From the NCBI GenBank assembly GCA_009784615.1, contig WRBJ01000001.1, positions 1-64,000 on the forward strand: a stretch of DNA of 64,000 bases, read 5' to 3'. This document shows, piece by piece, positions 43,084 to 52,286 of this stretch. Under the pieces are notes generated by a model. The model was given only the letters and a program-made list of their open reading frames with translations, was not told the DNA's origin and did not search any database. Position 1 is the first letter of the stretch; each line of letters opens with the position of its first letter. Position numbers and translations under genes: made by a program. This DNA comes from Defluviitaleaceae bacterium (GTDB taxonomy: Bacteria; Bacillota; Clostridia; Lachnospirales; WRAX01).

Positions 43084-45372
43084 TTATTTTTCTAAAAATG
43101 ATAGTTCGTCCAATAGCTCTTGCGGTGCTGGTTTATTTTGTTGTTGTTTTATGCGTTGGATTAGGTTTTCTAGTTTTTTGCGGTTTTGGCTATTTTTTAG
43201 GTCGAATTGTTTTACGGGGTCGGTGTATTGCGGGTTTGTGCCTATTTTTTGGCGAAGGTCTGAGGGGAAAGGGCAATACATCATCATAATGCGGCGGGCG
43301 ACCTTGTTAAGGCGTTGGCTACCTGCGCTTTCGTATAATAGCCAGTCTATATAGTTATTTACAAACACGGCACGGTATACGTTTCTTGCCCGCATTAGCT
43401 CGGTTTTTACGCTTGCTTTTGCGTCAACCGATAAATCACGGTTGCCACGGTAAAATTGCAGGTATGTGAAGTATTCGCTGGTAAGCGATGGGTAAGAAGC
43501 ATCCGACCATCTTGCACCTTGCGAGCGTTTTACAATCTCCCATCTAAATTCGCCTGTTAGGCGCAACATTGCTGTTTTTAGGTCTTCAATCATAAAGACG
43601 GGCAAAAACATCCTTGATTTTGTGTTGCGGTTACGTCCTTCGTTTTCTTGCCACATTGCACCCCTTGTGCCGACGTTTGGCATTAGGATGAAGTTTGGCA
43701 AATGCTCGATATTTGTTGATGTTGCGCTTATTTGTAAATCGTGGTTGGCGTACATAATTTCACGATAGAACGCCGAAAAATCAATATTTTTAATGTCTAC
43801 AAGCATTTCTTGCACTTTTTGTGCTGTTACTAATGAGGTGGGTAGATTACGTTGTACGTTATGGTCACCGAAAACAGGGCAGTAACTGCTTATGCGTCCA
43901 AAGGTTATTTTGTTGCCTATTGGGAATACGTTTTCAAGCTCGTAACGCAGTTTTTCGGTGTTATCTGCCATCATACGGCGTTCTTCTTTTGCTAGTTCGT
44001 CGCCGTGCAGGCGGCGGGATTGCAAAGTTTCTTTTACATAAAGGGTAAAGTCCATATCAAGGTCGCCTTGGCTTGGTTCTTTTTCACCTTTATAAATTGC
44101 CGTTAGCCATTCGCAAACGGTATAAACGCCGTTTTGCGGGTCGCCTTTGTAGCCGTCAGCTATGGAATATAGATAATCTGCATTTTCTGCACCTGCAAGC
44201 TCTGCGTCAACATAGCCAAAGTTAAGGAACATTTTAACAACGGTGGGTATTTGTTTGTCTTTTAGGCTTTTGATGAAAGTGTCGGTGTATATTTTATAAA
44301 AATCGTTTGTTAAATCACGGCGAAGGCGGTAGACATCGTTTTCGCTTGATGTTCTGTCACGTGTGTTTGTAAATTCGTGGATATTGCGGGCAAATTTGTT
44401 TATTTCTTCTTCGCCAATCCCTGCGTATTCTAAAATTTCGTACATCGAATTTTTTAGGTCTTGTTTTATGCCGCCTGTGTTTTCTGGCACATCTTCTAAA
44501 TTTTCGGTATTTTCTTGTGCTTGTCCAAAATCTTTGCCAAAGCCTGCTATGCGGGTTGATAATAGGTTTTGGTCAATGCCGCTTGTTGCACGGCAAAGCT
44601 CGACAATTTGCATAGCAACAGCACCTACGGTTTCACTTGCTCCACGCATATTATAAGATTTTTCGTAAAGCTCTATCACAAGCCCCAACAAATCGTGTGC
44701 ATCATCATTAAGGAAGAGTTTTGCAATTTCTTTTAGATATTTGTCATAAATTTCTGTTGATTGCAAAATTAGCTCTAAATGCGTTACACCTGTTTGCAAA
44801 AACCCCCAAGATACACCAGCATTTGCGAAAAAATCACGTTGTACTGCCGCATCTAGCTTTAAAATTTCTGGGTAATATTCTTGCTTCCAATCGGGGATAA
44901 TATCAATATCTGCGGGGTTTTGCACGTTGCCTACACCTGATAATTGTTTTGCGGAAAAAGAATAAAGCCCGCAAAGCCGCTGATATTCGGGGTAAATTGT
45001 ATTTAGTCGTGTATATGCTTTTTCGGCTTCTGCTTTTAGTTTTTTGCGCAAAGACAAAATTGCTGTTGTTTGACGTGATAGGCTGTTGACTGTCTTCCAC
45101 ATCAAATCTGCGCTGGTTTTTAGCGGTTTTTCGGCATCGCTAAGTTCTGTACAGGGGTATGGAAAAACCGTACAATCGCTTGCCGCTGTGTATGTCATAC
45201 CATAAGCACGACTGTTTAAAGCGCAAAGACCAATAGCGTCGCCCTGTCCAAAATTAAATTTGCGCCCCAAAAAACTGCCGCTAACACTGCCTTTTATTAC
45301 AAAATACAGCGTTTTAGAATCATTACCAGCCCTTGCCATCACATCACCTTGCTTATAATCTACCAAAGCCAT
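43084..45372 (-). CDS. Large protein with N-terminal cyclic-nucleotide-binding-like domain
   Basis: A 762-residue cytoplasmic protein. Residues about 1-95 resemble a CAP-family effector domain (YKQGDVMARAGNDSKTLYFVIKGSVSG... FNFGQGDAIGLCALNSRAYGMTY). The phosphate-binding cassette is degenerate, so nucleotide binding is uncertain. The rest (residues 100-762) is mostly helical with no domain I recognise. There is no DNA-binding helix-turn-helix. The start is the ATG at 45372, eight bases after GGAG. It is monocistronic and convergent with the Cys-rich gene. Confidence 0.72.
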   Translation of the reverse strand: MALVDYKQGDVMARAGNDSKTLYFVIKGSVSGSFLGRKFNFGQGDAIGLCALNSRAYGMTYTAASDCTVFPYPCTELSDAEKPLKTSADLMWKTVNSLSRQTTAILSLRKKLKAEAEKAYTRLNTIYPEYQRLCGLYSFSAKQLSGVGNVQNPADIDIIPDWKQEYYPEILKLDAAVQRDFFANAGVSWGFLQTGVTHLELILQSTEIYDKYLKEIAKLFLNDDAHDLLGLVIELYEKSYNMRGASETVGAVAMQIVELCRATSGIDQNLLSTRIAGFGKDFGQAQENTENLEDVPENTGGIKQDLKNSMYEILEYAGIGEEEINKFARNIHEFTNTRDRTSSENDVYRLRRDLTNDFYKIYTDTFIKSLKDKQIPTVVKMFLNFGYVDAELAGAENADYLYSIADGYKGDPQNGVYTVCEWLTAIYKGEKEPSQGDLDMDFTLYVKETLQSRRLHGDELAKEERRMMADNTEKLRYELENVFPIGNKITFGRISSYCPVFGDHNVQRNLPTSLVTAQKVQEMLVDIKNIDFSAFYREIMYANHDLQISATSTNIEHLPNFILMPNVGTRGAMWQENEGRNRNTKSRMFLPVFMIEDLKTAMLRLTGEFRWEIVKRSQGARWSDASYPSLTSEYFTYLQFYRGNRDLSVDAKASVKTELMRARNVYRAVFVNNYIDWLLYESAGSQRLNKVARRIMMMYCPFPSDLRQKIGTNPQYTDPVKQFDLKNSQNRKKLENLIQRIKQQQNKPAPQELLDELSFLEK

Positions 45373-45676
45373 ACGACACTCTCCTGTCACCATTTTTTTC
45401 TATTATAATGCTTTTTTCTTCACAGGTCAATAAAAAAATTTCCATTTCCCCCTTGTTTTTCCTCTTATAATAACACAAAATCTGCAAAACCTATCTTTGC
45501 AAGCAATACACAGTGTACCACGACAAATCAAAAGGATTTTGTTAAACTTTTATTACAAAACACACGACACACTTGCGAAGACACATCACTTTATGTTATC
45601 CTACAACCATCATTAGATGCGGGGATTTGAAATATGTCAAAAATATTACAAATAGGTTACACTACATTTGTTATTG

Positions 45677-45706
45677 TTGACATACCTATAACCCCCCTGC
45701 TAAAAT
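45677..45706 (+). promoter_or_regulatory. Probable promoter of the S-layer gene
   Basis: TTGACA (45677-45682) and TAAAAT (45701-45706) with an 18-base spacer. It gives a leader of about 190 bases. Confidence 0.7.
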
Positions 45707-45732
45707 GGTAAAGTAAACTTAAAAATGGAAGG

Positions 45733-45836
45733 TCATTCCAACACTTTATGTTGGAATGAATAATTAATAATTAGCACGTCATCCCTTCCCACGGATTTTG
45801 TGCAAATGTTACACAATTAATTATTAATTATTCATT
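45733..45836 (+). promoter_or_regulatory. Two mutually exclusive hairpins in the S-layer leader
   Basis: Hairpin 1 pairs TCATTCCAACA (45733-45743) with TGTTGGAATGA (45749-45759). Hairpin 2 pairs 19 bases at 45755-45773 with 45818-45836, starting AATGAATAATT. The two share bases 45755-45759, so only one can be complete at a time. Both lie upstream of the ribosome site. Confidence 0.7.
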
Positions 45837-45904
45837 GAACACAGGGTGTTTTGTGCCTTTCTACAAAATCCAATTTTCTTTATTTAAAAGGAGGAATTTA
45901 CGCA

Positions 45905-48900
45905 ATGAATTTAAGAAGAAAAATTGCGGCTCTACTTGCTTTTGTAATGGCATTTAGCTCCGTAGCGGTCTTCAGCGTTGCGGCTGACAGCCCAGCACCA
46001 CGGAATGCTTTTGCGCCGTTATCTGACGCAATCTTTGCTAGTGCAAACGCAGTTCGTGACCACATCAATAGCTTGACTATTACTGGTGCTGCTGGACACG
46101 CTGGTTTTGCTAACCAAGGTGCTTTAGACGCTTGGGTTTTAGCTTTACCACGTACTGCAACACCTGATACCCCAGCTGTTGCTGGTTTTGCTAACCAAGG
46201 TGCTTTAGACGCATTTATTACAGGTTTAGCTAGAGTAGAAGTGAGTGGATTGTGGGTTCCTGTGGAAGTTACATCTGCTACGGCTGGACTTCCATCTGGT
46301 ATGACTTCTGGACAAATTGCTGTTTTAAATGGCTTGATTGCTGGCGCAAACCCAAGATGGGCTTCTGACGTTGCTGTTGGTGCACCAGATCTTGGAACTT
46401 TGCCAACAATTACTACTGGTATCACTACTGTAGCTTTGGTTCCAGGTGTTGGCTTCCAAACCAATGCCGTTGTAGCTGCTACTACTGGTATGCCTGCTAA
46501 TATGACTGCTACACAAGTGAGCCTAATCAACACTTTAGTTCAGGCTATAGTTTGGGACGCTGCTACAGGCGATGCTTTAGAAGCAGGCGGCACTTGGTCA
46601 ACATTGGGAGCACAACCTACTTTGATTGTAGCGGCTGGCTCGTTTGTTGTTCCGACAACATTGCCTTCTGAAGTTACTTTGAACGGCGGTCAAACTGCGC
46701 TTTATGGTGCATTTATTGCCTATGTTGAAGGCATTTTAAATGCCAACCCTGCTTTGGTAACTGGTTCTGGTGCGACTATGCGTGCCAACATCACTACAGA
46801 CCACGTTAATGGCTTTGTAGTTTTAGCTGCTGATGCGGCTAACATCTTCTTCACTGGTCAACGCGTTGTTGGTGCTATCACTAATCCTGATTTTGACAAC
46901 AACAGACCTTGGAGAACAAACAACACACTTCGTGTTGAAAACCCTATTACTAACGTAGAGCGTAGTTGGGTGTTGGTTGACCGTGCTTTGACAACTGCAT
47001 TGGGCGGCTCTATAGACACTACAGGTACTTCTATCAACAGAACTGCTCCTGAGCTTGTTATTCCTATTGGTCATTTGAACGCCAACGGCGGTACTATAGA
47101 AGTTGCTTTGACTGGATGGGCCAACGGAACTTGGGGTGGCTTCTTGAACCGTGTTCCTGCTGGTGCAAGAGCGCAAGATCTTAACAACTGGGAAAGTAAT
47201 TCTATTAACACTGGCGACTTGCCAACTGCAACCGATTCTGGTTTCTTTGCTGGTTCTGGTAGCGCAACATATTCTGGTTTTGCTGTGGACCCAGTGAATC
47301 CTTTTGGCTTGCAAAACGAATTACCTTTCTTGGTAACTTTCCACAACACAGTAGCACGTATTCACTATCCTGCACACGGCAATATGCCAGCTAACACAGT
47401 GCTTAGATTCCCGATTGCTGCTATAAATGCAAATGGTACATTTGACCATCAAGAACCTACATTCAGCATCACTGCTGGTGTAACTGGCACTCCTCGTGAA
47501 TTGCCAATTCTTATTGGTACAGCTGGTGTAACTGCTTCTTTAACAGCTGTTACTTCACGCGATGTTTTAAGATTAAACAGATTAACTATTACTGAACCTA
47601 TTAATAACCGCGGTGCAATCCGTGACAATGGACAAATTGTATTATCATTGCCATTTGGTTATGTTTGGGATCATAATGCTACAGGTACTGGTATTACTGG
47701 TGTAGCTGGTTCTTTAGCACAAGGCGCAACATTTGCTGTGCCACAATTAGATGAAGTAGGCATACCTCGTGATGGTATGATGTCACAAAGCGTTTTGGTT
47801 ATTGATTTGCCATCGACATTACATCGTCCTATTGGTGGTGCTGTAACTGGTAGCGTACAAATTGACGGTTTAAGAATCCGTCCAGCTGGTTTTGGCTTAC
47901 AAAACATTCTTTTTGGCGAAGTTCGTATTGACATTGAAACTGGTGCTGGTACAGCTTGGACTCGTAGTGGCTCTACTGCTAACGAAAATGGTGATGTAAG
48001 AAGTGCGTTTTCTTCTGTAACCCCATCGACCATTCTTGCTGGTACTTTTGCAGACTTTGAAGTAATTGTTGATTCTGCTAACGGTTTCTTTGGCGGTAAT
48101 ACTGCGGTTGGCGGCACTGGCAATGTTTCTACAATTGTTGCTGGTTGGTTGGCAGGAGAAGAGCGTCAAACAGGTCGTAACAATGCTAACTGGACAGCTA
48201 CACAAGCTGCAGACCGCGGTAACGTATCTACTGTTACTGTACGTGAAGTTGTTGCTAACTCTGGTTGGTTTGCACACGGTATGACATTTAGTCTTACTGA
48301 TGCACAAGGCAACATTTTAGACAGTGCAAAAATTGAAAGTGTAAACTTCCAAACATTTGCGAACCCACACGACACTTTTGCTAACAGAACTTCAACTGCG
48401 AATGTTGATAGCGGTGTTTATGGCACTTTCCATAATAGCATTGGCACAAGCAACGTAAACAACTGGTCTAACACTCACGCTCACGCTAGCGGTGCAAATG
48501 GTGAAAATGCTGTATTGCGTGGTAATGCCCGCGTTTGGTTCTCTGAAGATGGTCATTCTGTAAGCGTTGCAAACATCCGTTTAACTGATGCTGCCGCTTT
48601 AAGAGCTGACACAATCAGTGTGCAAGCTGCTTTCACAATCACTACTGATGTAGCATTTGAAGGCGAAGTTTATATTACTGTAGAAGGCAACATCCTTGGC
48701 TCTGCTGTTATTGTTGGTGGTTTAACTAACCCAATACAACATGTTGCTAATGTAAGAAGCGGTATCACTGTTGAAACAAGCGTTACTACTGTAGACGTTG
48801 GTTTCCAACAAATTGACATTGCTAACATCACTATTTCTGAAACCGAAATTGGTGATTTCCGTACTGGTCGCAATATTCAAGTTGGTATCCGTGAATTTGG

Positions 48901-49873
48901 TCTTGCTTCAACTGCTGCTGCAGAAGCACCTATCACTTTTGTTCCAATTGGTGCTGCCGCTATTAACCGTGGCGACCATATGACAATTACTGGTGATGCT
49001 ACACCTGCTCGCAGAGCACAAGTTGCTTTGTTGCCGTTTAATAACTTAACTACTGATACTCTTACACTTAATATTACTAGAGCTACACAAGCTAATGCAA
49101 CTGAACCTACTACAATCGAGTTGCATAACTTGCAAATTAGAACTGTAAGAAACGTTCCGTTTGGTACGTATGAGCTTGCTGTATTTGGTAATTCTGTGTT
49201 GAACAACGCAGACTACACTGATGTTCCTGCACAATGGGGTTCTGGCGCAATGTTTAATATGACTGCTGCTGGTCCACAACCAGGTAATCGTCCGTTGTTG
49301 TCTAACGAGCAAGGTTTCAGACGCTATGGTTTTGGTCCAATGATTCTTGATTATCTTCAAGTAATCACTCCTGGTTCAGGCACTCCTGAACGCGCTGCTG
49401 ACAGTGCTTCTGTAAGCTGGGATATTGGCGGAACATTTACTGTAGACGGCGAAGTTAAATCGTTTGCAAACGAAGCTGGTGCTTCTTTGACATCTATTAA
49501 CTTCCCACCTGGACATTTGTTTGTACCACTTCGTGCTATCATTGAAGGTCTTGGCGGTGAAATTTTAGCTGCTGGCGGTTCTTTAGCAGAAGGTACTTTC
49601 AGAATAGTTACTCACCTTCCAGGTGCAAGATTTGAAACTGTAACTTGGACTGTTGGTGAATCAACTGTTCTTGCAAACTTCAATGGTCAAACAATTGAAG
49701 TATCATTGACTAACGCTCCAATTATCGCTTTAGAAGGCAATGTACCTGCTGGTACTCCAGCTGCGAACTTCGGTTCTACGTTCTTGCCACTTCGTGGTAT
49801 TGCGGAAGCTCATGGTCTTGAAATTAATCCAGGTACTGAAGCTAACCGTACTGCTACAATCTCTTTCCGTTAA
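45905..49873 (+). CDS. Probable major S-layer protein with copper-amine-oxidase-like domain
   Basis: A 1322-residue secreted protein. The signal peptide is RRKIAALLAFVMAFSSVAVFS (cleavage likely near residue 27). The mature protein is Ala/Thr/Gly/Asn rich with few Cys. It contains an internal repeat (AGFANQGALDA, twice, near residues 75-125). The last 165 residues form a copper-amine-oxidase N-terminal-like (stalk) domain: SVSWDIGGTFTVDG, LFVPLRAIIEGLGGEI and FLPLRGIAEAHGL. Codon use is strongly biased to GCT, GGT, ACT and AAC, unlike neighbours, which indicates very high expression. A strong ribosome site, folded leader and terminator support this. No SLH repeats are present in it. Confidence 0.83.
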   Translation: MNLRRKIAALLAFVMAFSSVAVFSVAADSPAPRNAFAPLSDAIFASANAVRDHINSLTITGAAGHAGFANQGALDAWVLALPRTATPDTPAVAGFANQGALDAFITGLARVEVSGLWVPVEVTSATAGLPSGMTSGQIAVLNGLIAGANPRWASDVAVGAPDLGTLPTITTGITTVALVPGVGFQTNAVVAATTGMPANMTATQVSLINTLVQAIVWDAATGDALEAGGTWSTLGAQPTLIVAAGSFVVPTTLPSEVTLNGGQTALYGAFIAYVEGILNANPALVTGSGATMRANITTDHVNGFVVLAADAANIFFTGQRVVGAITNPDFDNNRPWRTNNTLRVENPITNVERSWVLVDRALTTALGGSIDTTGTSINRTAPELVIPIGHLNANGGTIEVALTGWANGTWGGFLNRVPAGARAQDLNNWESNSINTGDLPTATDSGFFAGSGSATYSGFAVDPVNPFGLQNELPFLVTFHNTVARIHYPAHGNMPANTVLRFPIAAINANGTFDHQEPTFSITAGVTGTPRELPILIGTAGVTASLTAVTSRDVLRLNRLTITEPINNRGAIRDNGQIVLSLPFGYVWDHNATGTGITGVAGSLAQGATFAVPQLDEVGIPRDGMMSQSVLVIDLPSTLHRPIGGAVTGSVQIDGLRIRPAGFGLQNILFGEVRIDIETGAGTAWTRSGSTANENGDVRSAFSSVTPSTILAGTFADFEVIVDSANGFFGGNTAVGGTGNVSTIVAGWLAGEERQTGRNNANWTATQAADRGNVSTVTVREVVANSGWFAHGMTFSLTDAQGNILDSAKIESVNFQTFANPHDTFANRTSTANVDSGVYGTFHNSIGTSNVNNWSNTHAHASGANGENAVLRGNARVWFSEDGHSVSVANIRLTDAAALRADTISVQAAFTITTDVAFEGEVYITVEGNILGSAVIVGGLTNPIQHVANVRSGITVETSVTTVDVGFQQIDIANITISETEIGDFRTGRNIQVGIREFGLASTAAAEAPITFVPIGAAAINRGDHMTITGDATPARRAQVALLPFNNLTTDTLTLNITRATQANATEPTTIELHNLQIRTVRNVPFGTYELAVFGNSVLNNADYTDVPAQWGSGAMFNMTAAGPQPGNRPLLSNEQGFRRYGFGPMILDYLQVITPGSGTPERAADSASVSWDIGGTFTVDGEVKSFANEAGASLTSINFPPGHLFVPLRAIIEGLGGEILAAGGSLAEGTFRIVTHLPGARFETVTWTVGESTVLANFNGQTIEVSLTNAPIIALEGNVPAGTPAANFGSTFLPLRGIAEAHGLEINPGTEANRTATISFR

Positions 49874-49897
49874 TTCGATTTGAGATAAAAGAAAATT

Positions 49898-49917
49898 GAC
49901 CCTTCGGGGTCTTTTTT
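49898..49917 (+). terminator. Terminator of the S-layer gene
   Basis: A five-base GC stem GACCC/GGGTC closed by a TTCG tetraloop, followed by six T. Confidence 0.92.
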
Positions 49918-49923
49918 CTTTGC

Positions 49924-49952
49924 TTGCAAAGTAGATTACGCTGTGGTATAAT
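49924..49952 (+). promoter_or_regulatory. Promoter of the small protein and M29 aminopeptidase
   Basis: TTGCAA and TGG-TATAAT separated by 17 bases, beginning just after the S-layer terminator (within a few bases of 49924). The small ORF starts about 22 bases after the -10. Confidence 0.78.
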
Positions 49953-49973
49953 AATAAGAAAGGAGATGAGGAT

Positions 49974-50147
49974 ATGGCTCTGGAAACAAAGGTTATTTTG
50001 CAGATGATTTTACATCAGATTGCTATGGCGGAAAATTTGAAACAAGCGTATGATATGGTGGCGGCGGCGGCTAGTGTGGAAGGTATGGAAGTGTTGTCGT
50101 ACGAAGAACTTTTGAAAAAGATGGGCAAAGAGATAAAAAGTGAATAA
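49974..50147 (+). CDS. 57-residue small protein
   Basis: A short acidic helical protein beginning MALETKVILQMILHQIAM and ending LKKMGKEIKSE. It has a good ribosome site (AAGGAG, about eight bases upstream), its own promoter and ends 21 bases before the aminopeptidase start. I do not recognise it. The amphipathic pattern suggests a small helical bundle or a subunit-like protein. The promoter, the ribosome site and the spacing to the aminopeptidase gene support that it is real. Confidence 0.7.
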   Translation: MALETKVILQMILHQIAMAENLKQAYDMVAAAASVEGMEVLSYEELLKKMGKEIKSE

Positions 50148-50168
50148 TTTTTTTAGGAGGAAATAGAT

Positions 50169-51398
50169 ATGGACAAGTTGCAAAAGTATGTGAAGTTGAT
50201 TGTTAATGTGGGTGTCAATGTACAGCTAGGGCAGAAGTTGCTTATTAACTGCCCTGTTGATTTGGCTTATTTTGGGCGTTTGGCTATGCAGGAGGCTTAT
50301 GATGCAGGGGCGGCAGATGTTTTGATTTTATGGAACGACGAGATTAGTGGCCGCATACATTACCTTAGCGCACCTGACGAGGCTTTTGGCAAAGAAGTTG
50401 AATGGATTAAGGCACGTGTTAAACATTTGGTTGACGAGGGATATTGCCTTTTGAATGTTTATGCTACTGACCCTGAGATTTTGAAGGGTGTTGACCCAGT
50501 GCGTATTCAAAAGCAACAAAAGGTTGGTCAGATGATGAGCAAACCTTTAAGCGACCAAGTTACGGCTTCGGCTATTCAGTGGAATTTGGCAAGTGTGCCT
50601 ACACCAAGTTGGGCGAGAAAGGTTTTCCCAAATGCGGCTAATGATGAGGAAGCTATTGGTTTGATGTGGGATGCTATTTATGCGGCTTGCCGTGTGGATG
50701 ATAACAGCGACCCTGTTGAAAATTGGACTAAGCACGTTAATTATTTGCAAGAAAAGGCGAACAAGCTGATGGAGTTAAATTTTAAATCGTTGCATTTTAC
50801 AAACAGCCTTGGCACGGATTTGGTTACAGAGCTTCCAGAAGGGCATATTTGGATGGCTTGTGGCGAAAAAGCTAAGACTGGCAACAATTATATTGCTAAC
50901 ATCCCAACGGAAGAAGTGTTTACTGCGCCGCATCGTGAAGGCGTAAATGGTATTGTTTACAGTACAAAACCGCTTGTTTATATGGGTGATGTTATTGACG
51001 AGTTTTGGGTAAAGTTTGAAAAAGGCAAGGTTGTGGATTATGGTGCAAAGAAAAATCCGCACTTGTTAAAATCTTTATTAGAACTACATAAAAACGCTGA
51101 TTATTTGGGTGAGGTTGCGCTTGTGCCTTATAATTCTCCAATTTCGCAATCTGGTATTTTGTGGTATAACACATTATATGATGAAAATGCGTCTTGTCAT
51201 TTGGCGTTTGGGCGTGGGTATAGCTATACCTTGGGCGGAACTGACGGCAAGACAGAGGACGAAATGGAAGCGATGGGATTGAACCAATCGTTGACGCATG
51301 AAGATTTTATGGTGGGTTCTAAATGTCTATCTATCGTGGGAACTACAAACGATGGCAAAGAAGTGTCTGTATTTGTTAATGGCGACTGGGCAATTTAA
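50169..51398 (+). CDS. Aminopeptidase, M29 family
   Basis: A 409-residue cytoplasmic metallopeptidase of the AmpS/AmpT/PepS family. It opens LQKYVKLIVNVGVNVQLGQKLLINCPVDLAYFGRLAMQEAYDAGA. Metal ligands can be proposed in PTEEVFTAPH (Glu), LGEVALV (Glu), NASCHLAFG (His) and THEDFMVGS (His, Asp). Length is typical. TTAGGAGG precedes the ATG. It releases N-terminal residues from peptides. A terminator that overlaps the dapF promoter follows. Confidence 0.94.
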   Translation: MDKLQKYVKLIVNVGVNVQLGQKLLINCPVDLAYFGRLAMQEAYDAGAADVLILWNDEISGRIHYLSAPDEAFGKEVEWIKARVKHLVDEGYCLLNVYATDPEILKGVDPVRIQKQQKVGQMMSKPLSDQVTASAIQWNLASVPTPSWARKVFPNAANDEEAIGLMWDAIYAACRVDDNSDPVENWTKHVNYLQEKANKLMELNFKSLHFTNSLGTDLVTELPEGHIWMACGEKAKTGNNYIANIPTEEVFTAPHREGVNGIVYSTKPLVYMGDVIDEFWVKFEKGKVVDYGAKKNPHLLKSLLELHKNADYLGEVALVPYNSPISQSGILWYNTLYDENASCHLAFGRGYSYTLGGTDGKTEDEMEAMGLNQSLTHEDFMVGSKCLSIVGTTNDGKEVSVFVNGDWAI

Positions 51399-51407
51399 TA
51401 CAAAAAT

Positions 51408-51434
51408 AAAGGGCAGAAAAATTTCTGCCCTTTT
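51408..51434 (+). terminator. Terminator after the aminopeptidase gene
   Basis: A 12-base palindromic stem (AAAGGGCAGAAA and its complement) with a very tight A/T loop, followed by TTTT. Its end touches the -35 box of the dapF promoter. Confidence 0.88.
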
Positions 51435-51461
51435 GACATTTTTGTGATAGTGTGGTATAAT
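51433..51461 (+). promoter_or_regulatory. Consensus sigma-A promoter of dapF-guaA
   Basis: TTGACA (51433-51438) and TGG-TATAAT (51456-51461) with a 17-base spacer: a full consensus promoter with extended -10. Confidence 0.9.
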
Positions 51462-51491
51462 AGTCAGACCAATTTTGGTGGAGGCGATTTT

Positions 51492-52286
51492 TTGGAATTT
51501 ATCAAAATGCACGGCTGTGGTAATGATTATATTTATTTTGACTGTATGGATGGAAAAACAATTGACCCGCACGAACCGGATTTGTTTTGGCTCTGCAACC
51601 GCAACAAGGGTATTGGTGGTGATGGGCTTGTGTTTATTTTGCCATCAAGAGTTGCAGATGGGCGAATGGTTATGTATAATGCTGATGGCAGTGAAGGGAT
51701 GATGTGCGGTAATGCAATACGTTGTGTGGCGCAATATATGCACCAAAAGGGTATTGCGCCTGACAATATGGCGATAGAAACTGCAAGCGGTATAAAATAC
51801 CTACAAAATGCGGGATTTGGACAATGGATTGTTGATATGGGTGTGGCTAAATTTTCGTCTGATGAAATTTTTGTACCGCTAGATGTTGACGGCGTAGATT
51901 ATCGCATCACCTGTGTAAATATGGGTAATCCGCATACAGTTTTATTTGTGGATGAAATTGATAATCTTGACCTTGTTAAAATTGGACATCTTTTTGAACA
52001 TCACGAAGCATTTGCGCCAGACCGTACGAATACAGAATTTGTTAAGACACTTTCACGAAATCATCTAAAAATGCGTGTTTGGGAACGTGGTAGTGGCGAA
52101 ACCCAAGCCTGCGGCACGGGAGCCTGTGCGGCGGTGGTAGCGGCGGTTTTAAATGGGCATTGCGATAAAAATACAGATATAACAGTTAGTCTGTTAGGCG
52201 GCGATTTGACAATTAAATACACTGATGACACTGTATATATGACAGGCGAGGCTGTTAAAGTATATAAAGGAGAGATTTATTTATGA
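51492..52286 (+). CDS. dapF: Diaminopimelate epimerase
   Basis: A 264-residue enzyme that converts LL- to meso-diaminopimelate for lysine and peptidoglycan. The two active-site Cys are in MMCGNAIRC and TQACGTGACAAVVAA. KMHGCGNDYIYFDC is the usual N-terminus. I place the start at the TTG at 51492, after GGTGGAGG; it gives MEFIKMHGCG, matching the family. The in-frame codon at 51444 overlaps the promoter. It overlaps guaA by four bases. Confidence 0.94.
   Translation: MEFIKMHGCGNDYIYFDCMDGKTIDPHEPDLFWLCNRNKGIGGDGLVFILPSRVADGRMVMYNADGSEGMMCGNAIRCVAQYMHQKGIAPDNMAIETASGIKYLQNAGFGQWIVDMGVAKFSSDEIFVPLDVDGVDYRITCVNMGNPHTVLFVDEIDNLDLVKIGHLFEHHEAFAPDRTNTEFVKTLSRNHLKMRVWERGSGETQACGTGACAAVVAAVLNGHCDKNTDITVSLLGGDLTIKYTDDTVYMTGEAVKVYKGEIYL

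Larger units (their letters stand above)
45373..45904 (+). other. Long leader region before the S-layer gene
   Basis: A 530-base non-coding gap. Its left part holds A/T-rich sequence upstream of the minus-strand gene. Its right part holds the S-layer promoter, two overlapping hairpins and a strong ribosome site AAAAGGAGG at about 45886-45894. I see no gene. Confidence 0.7.
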
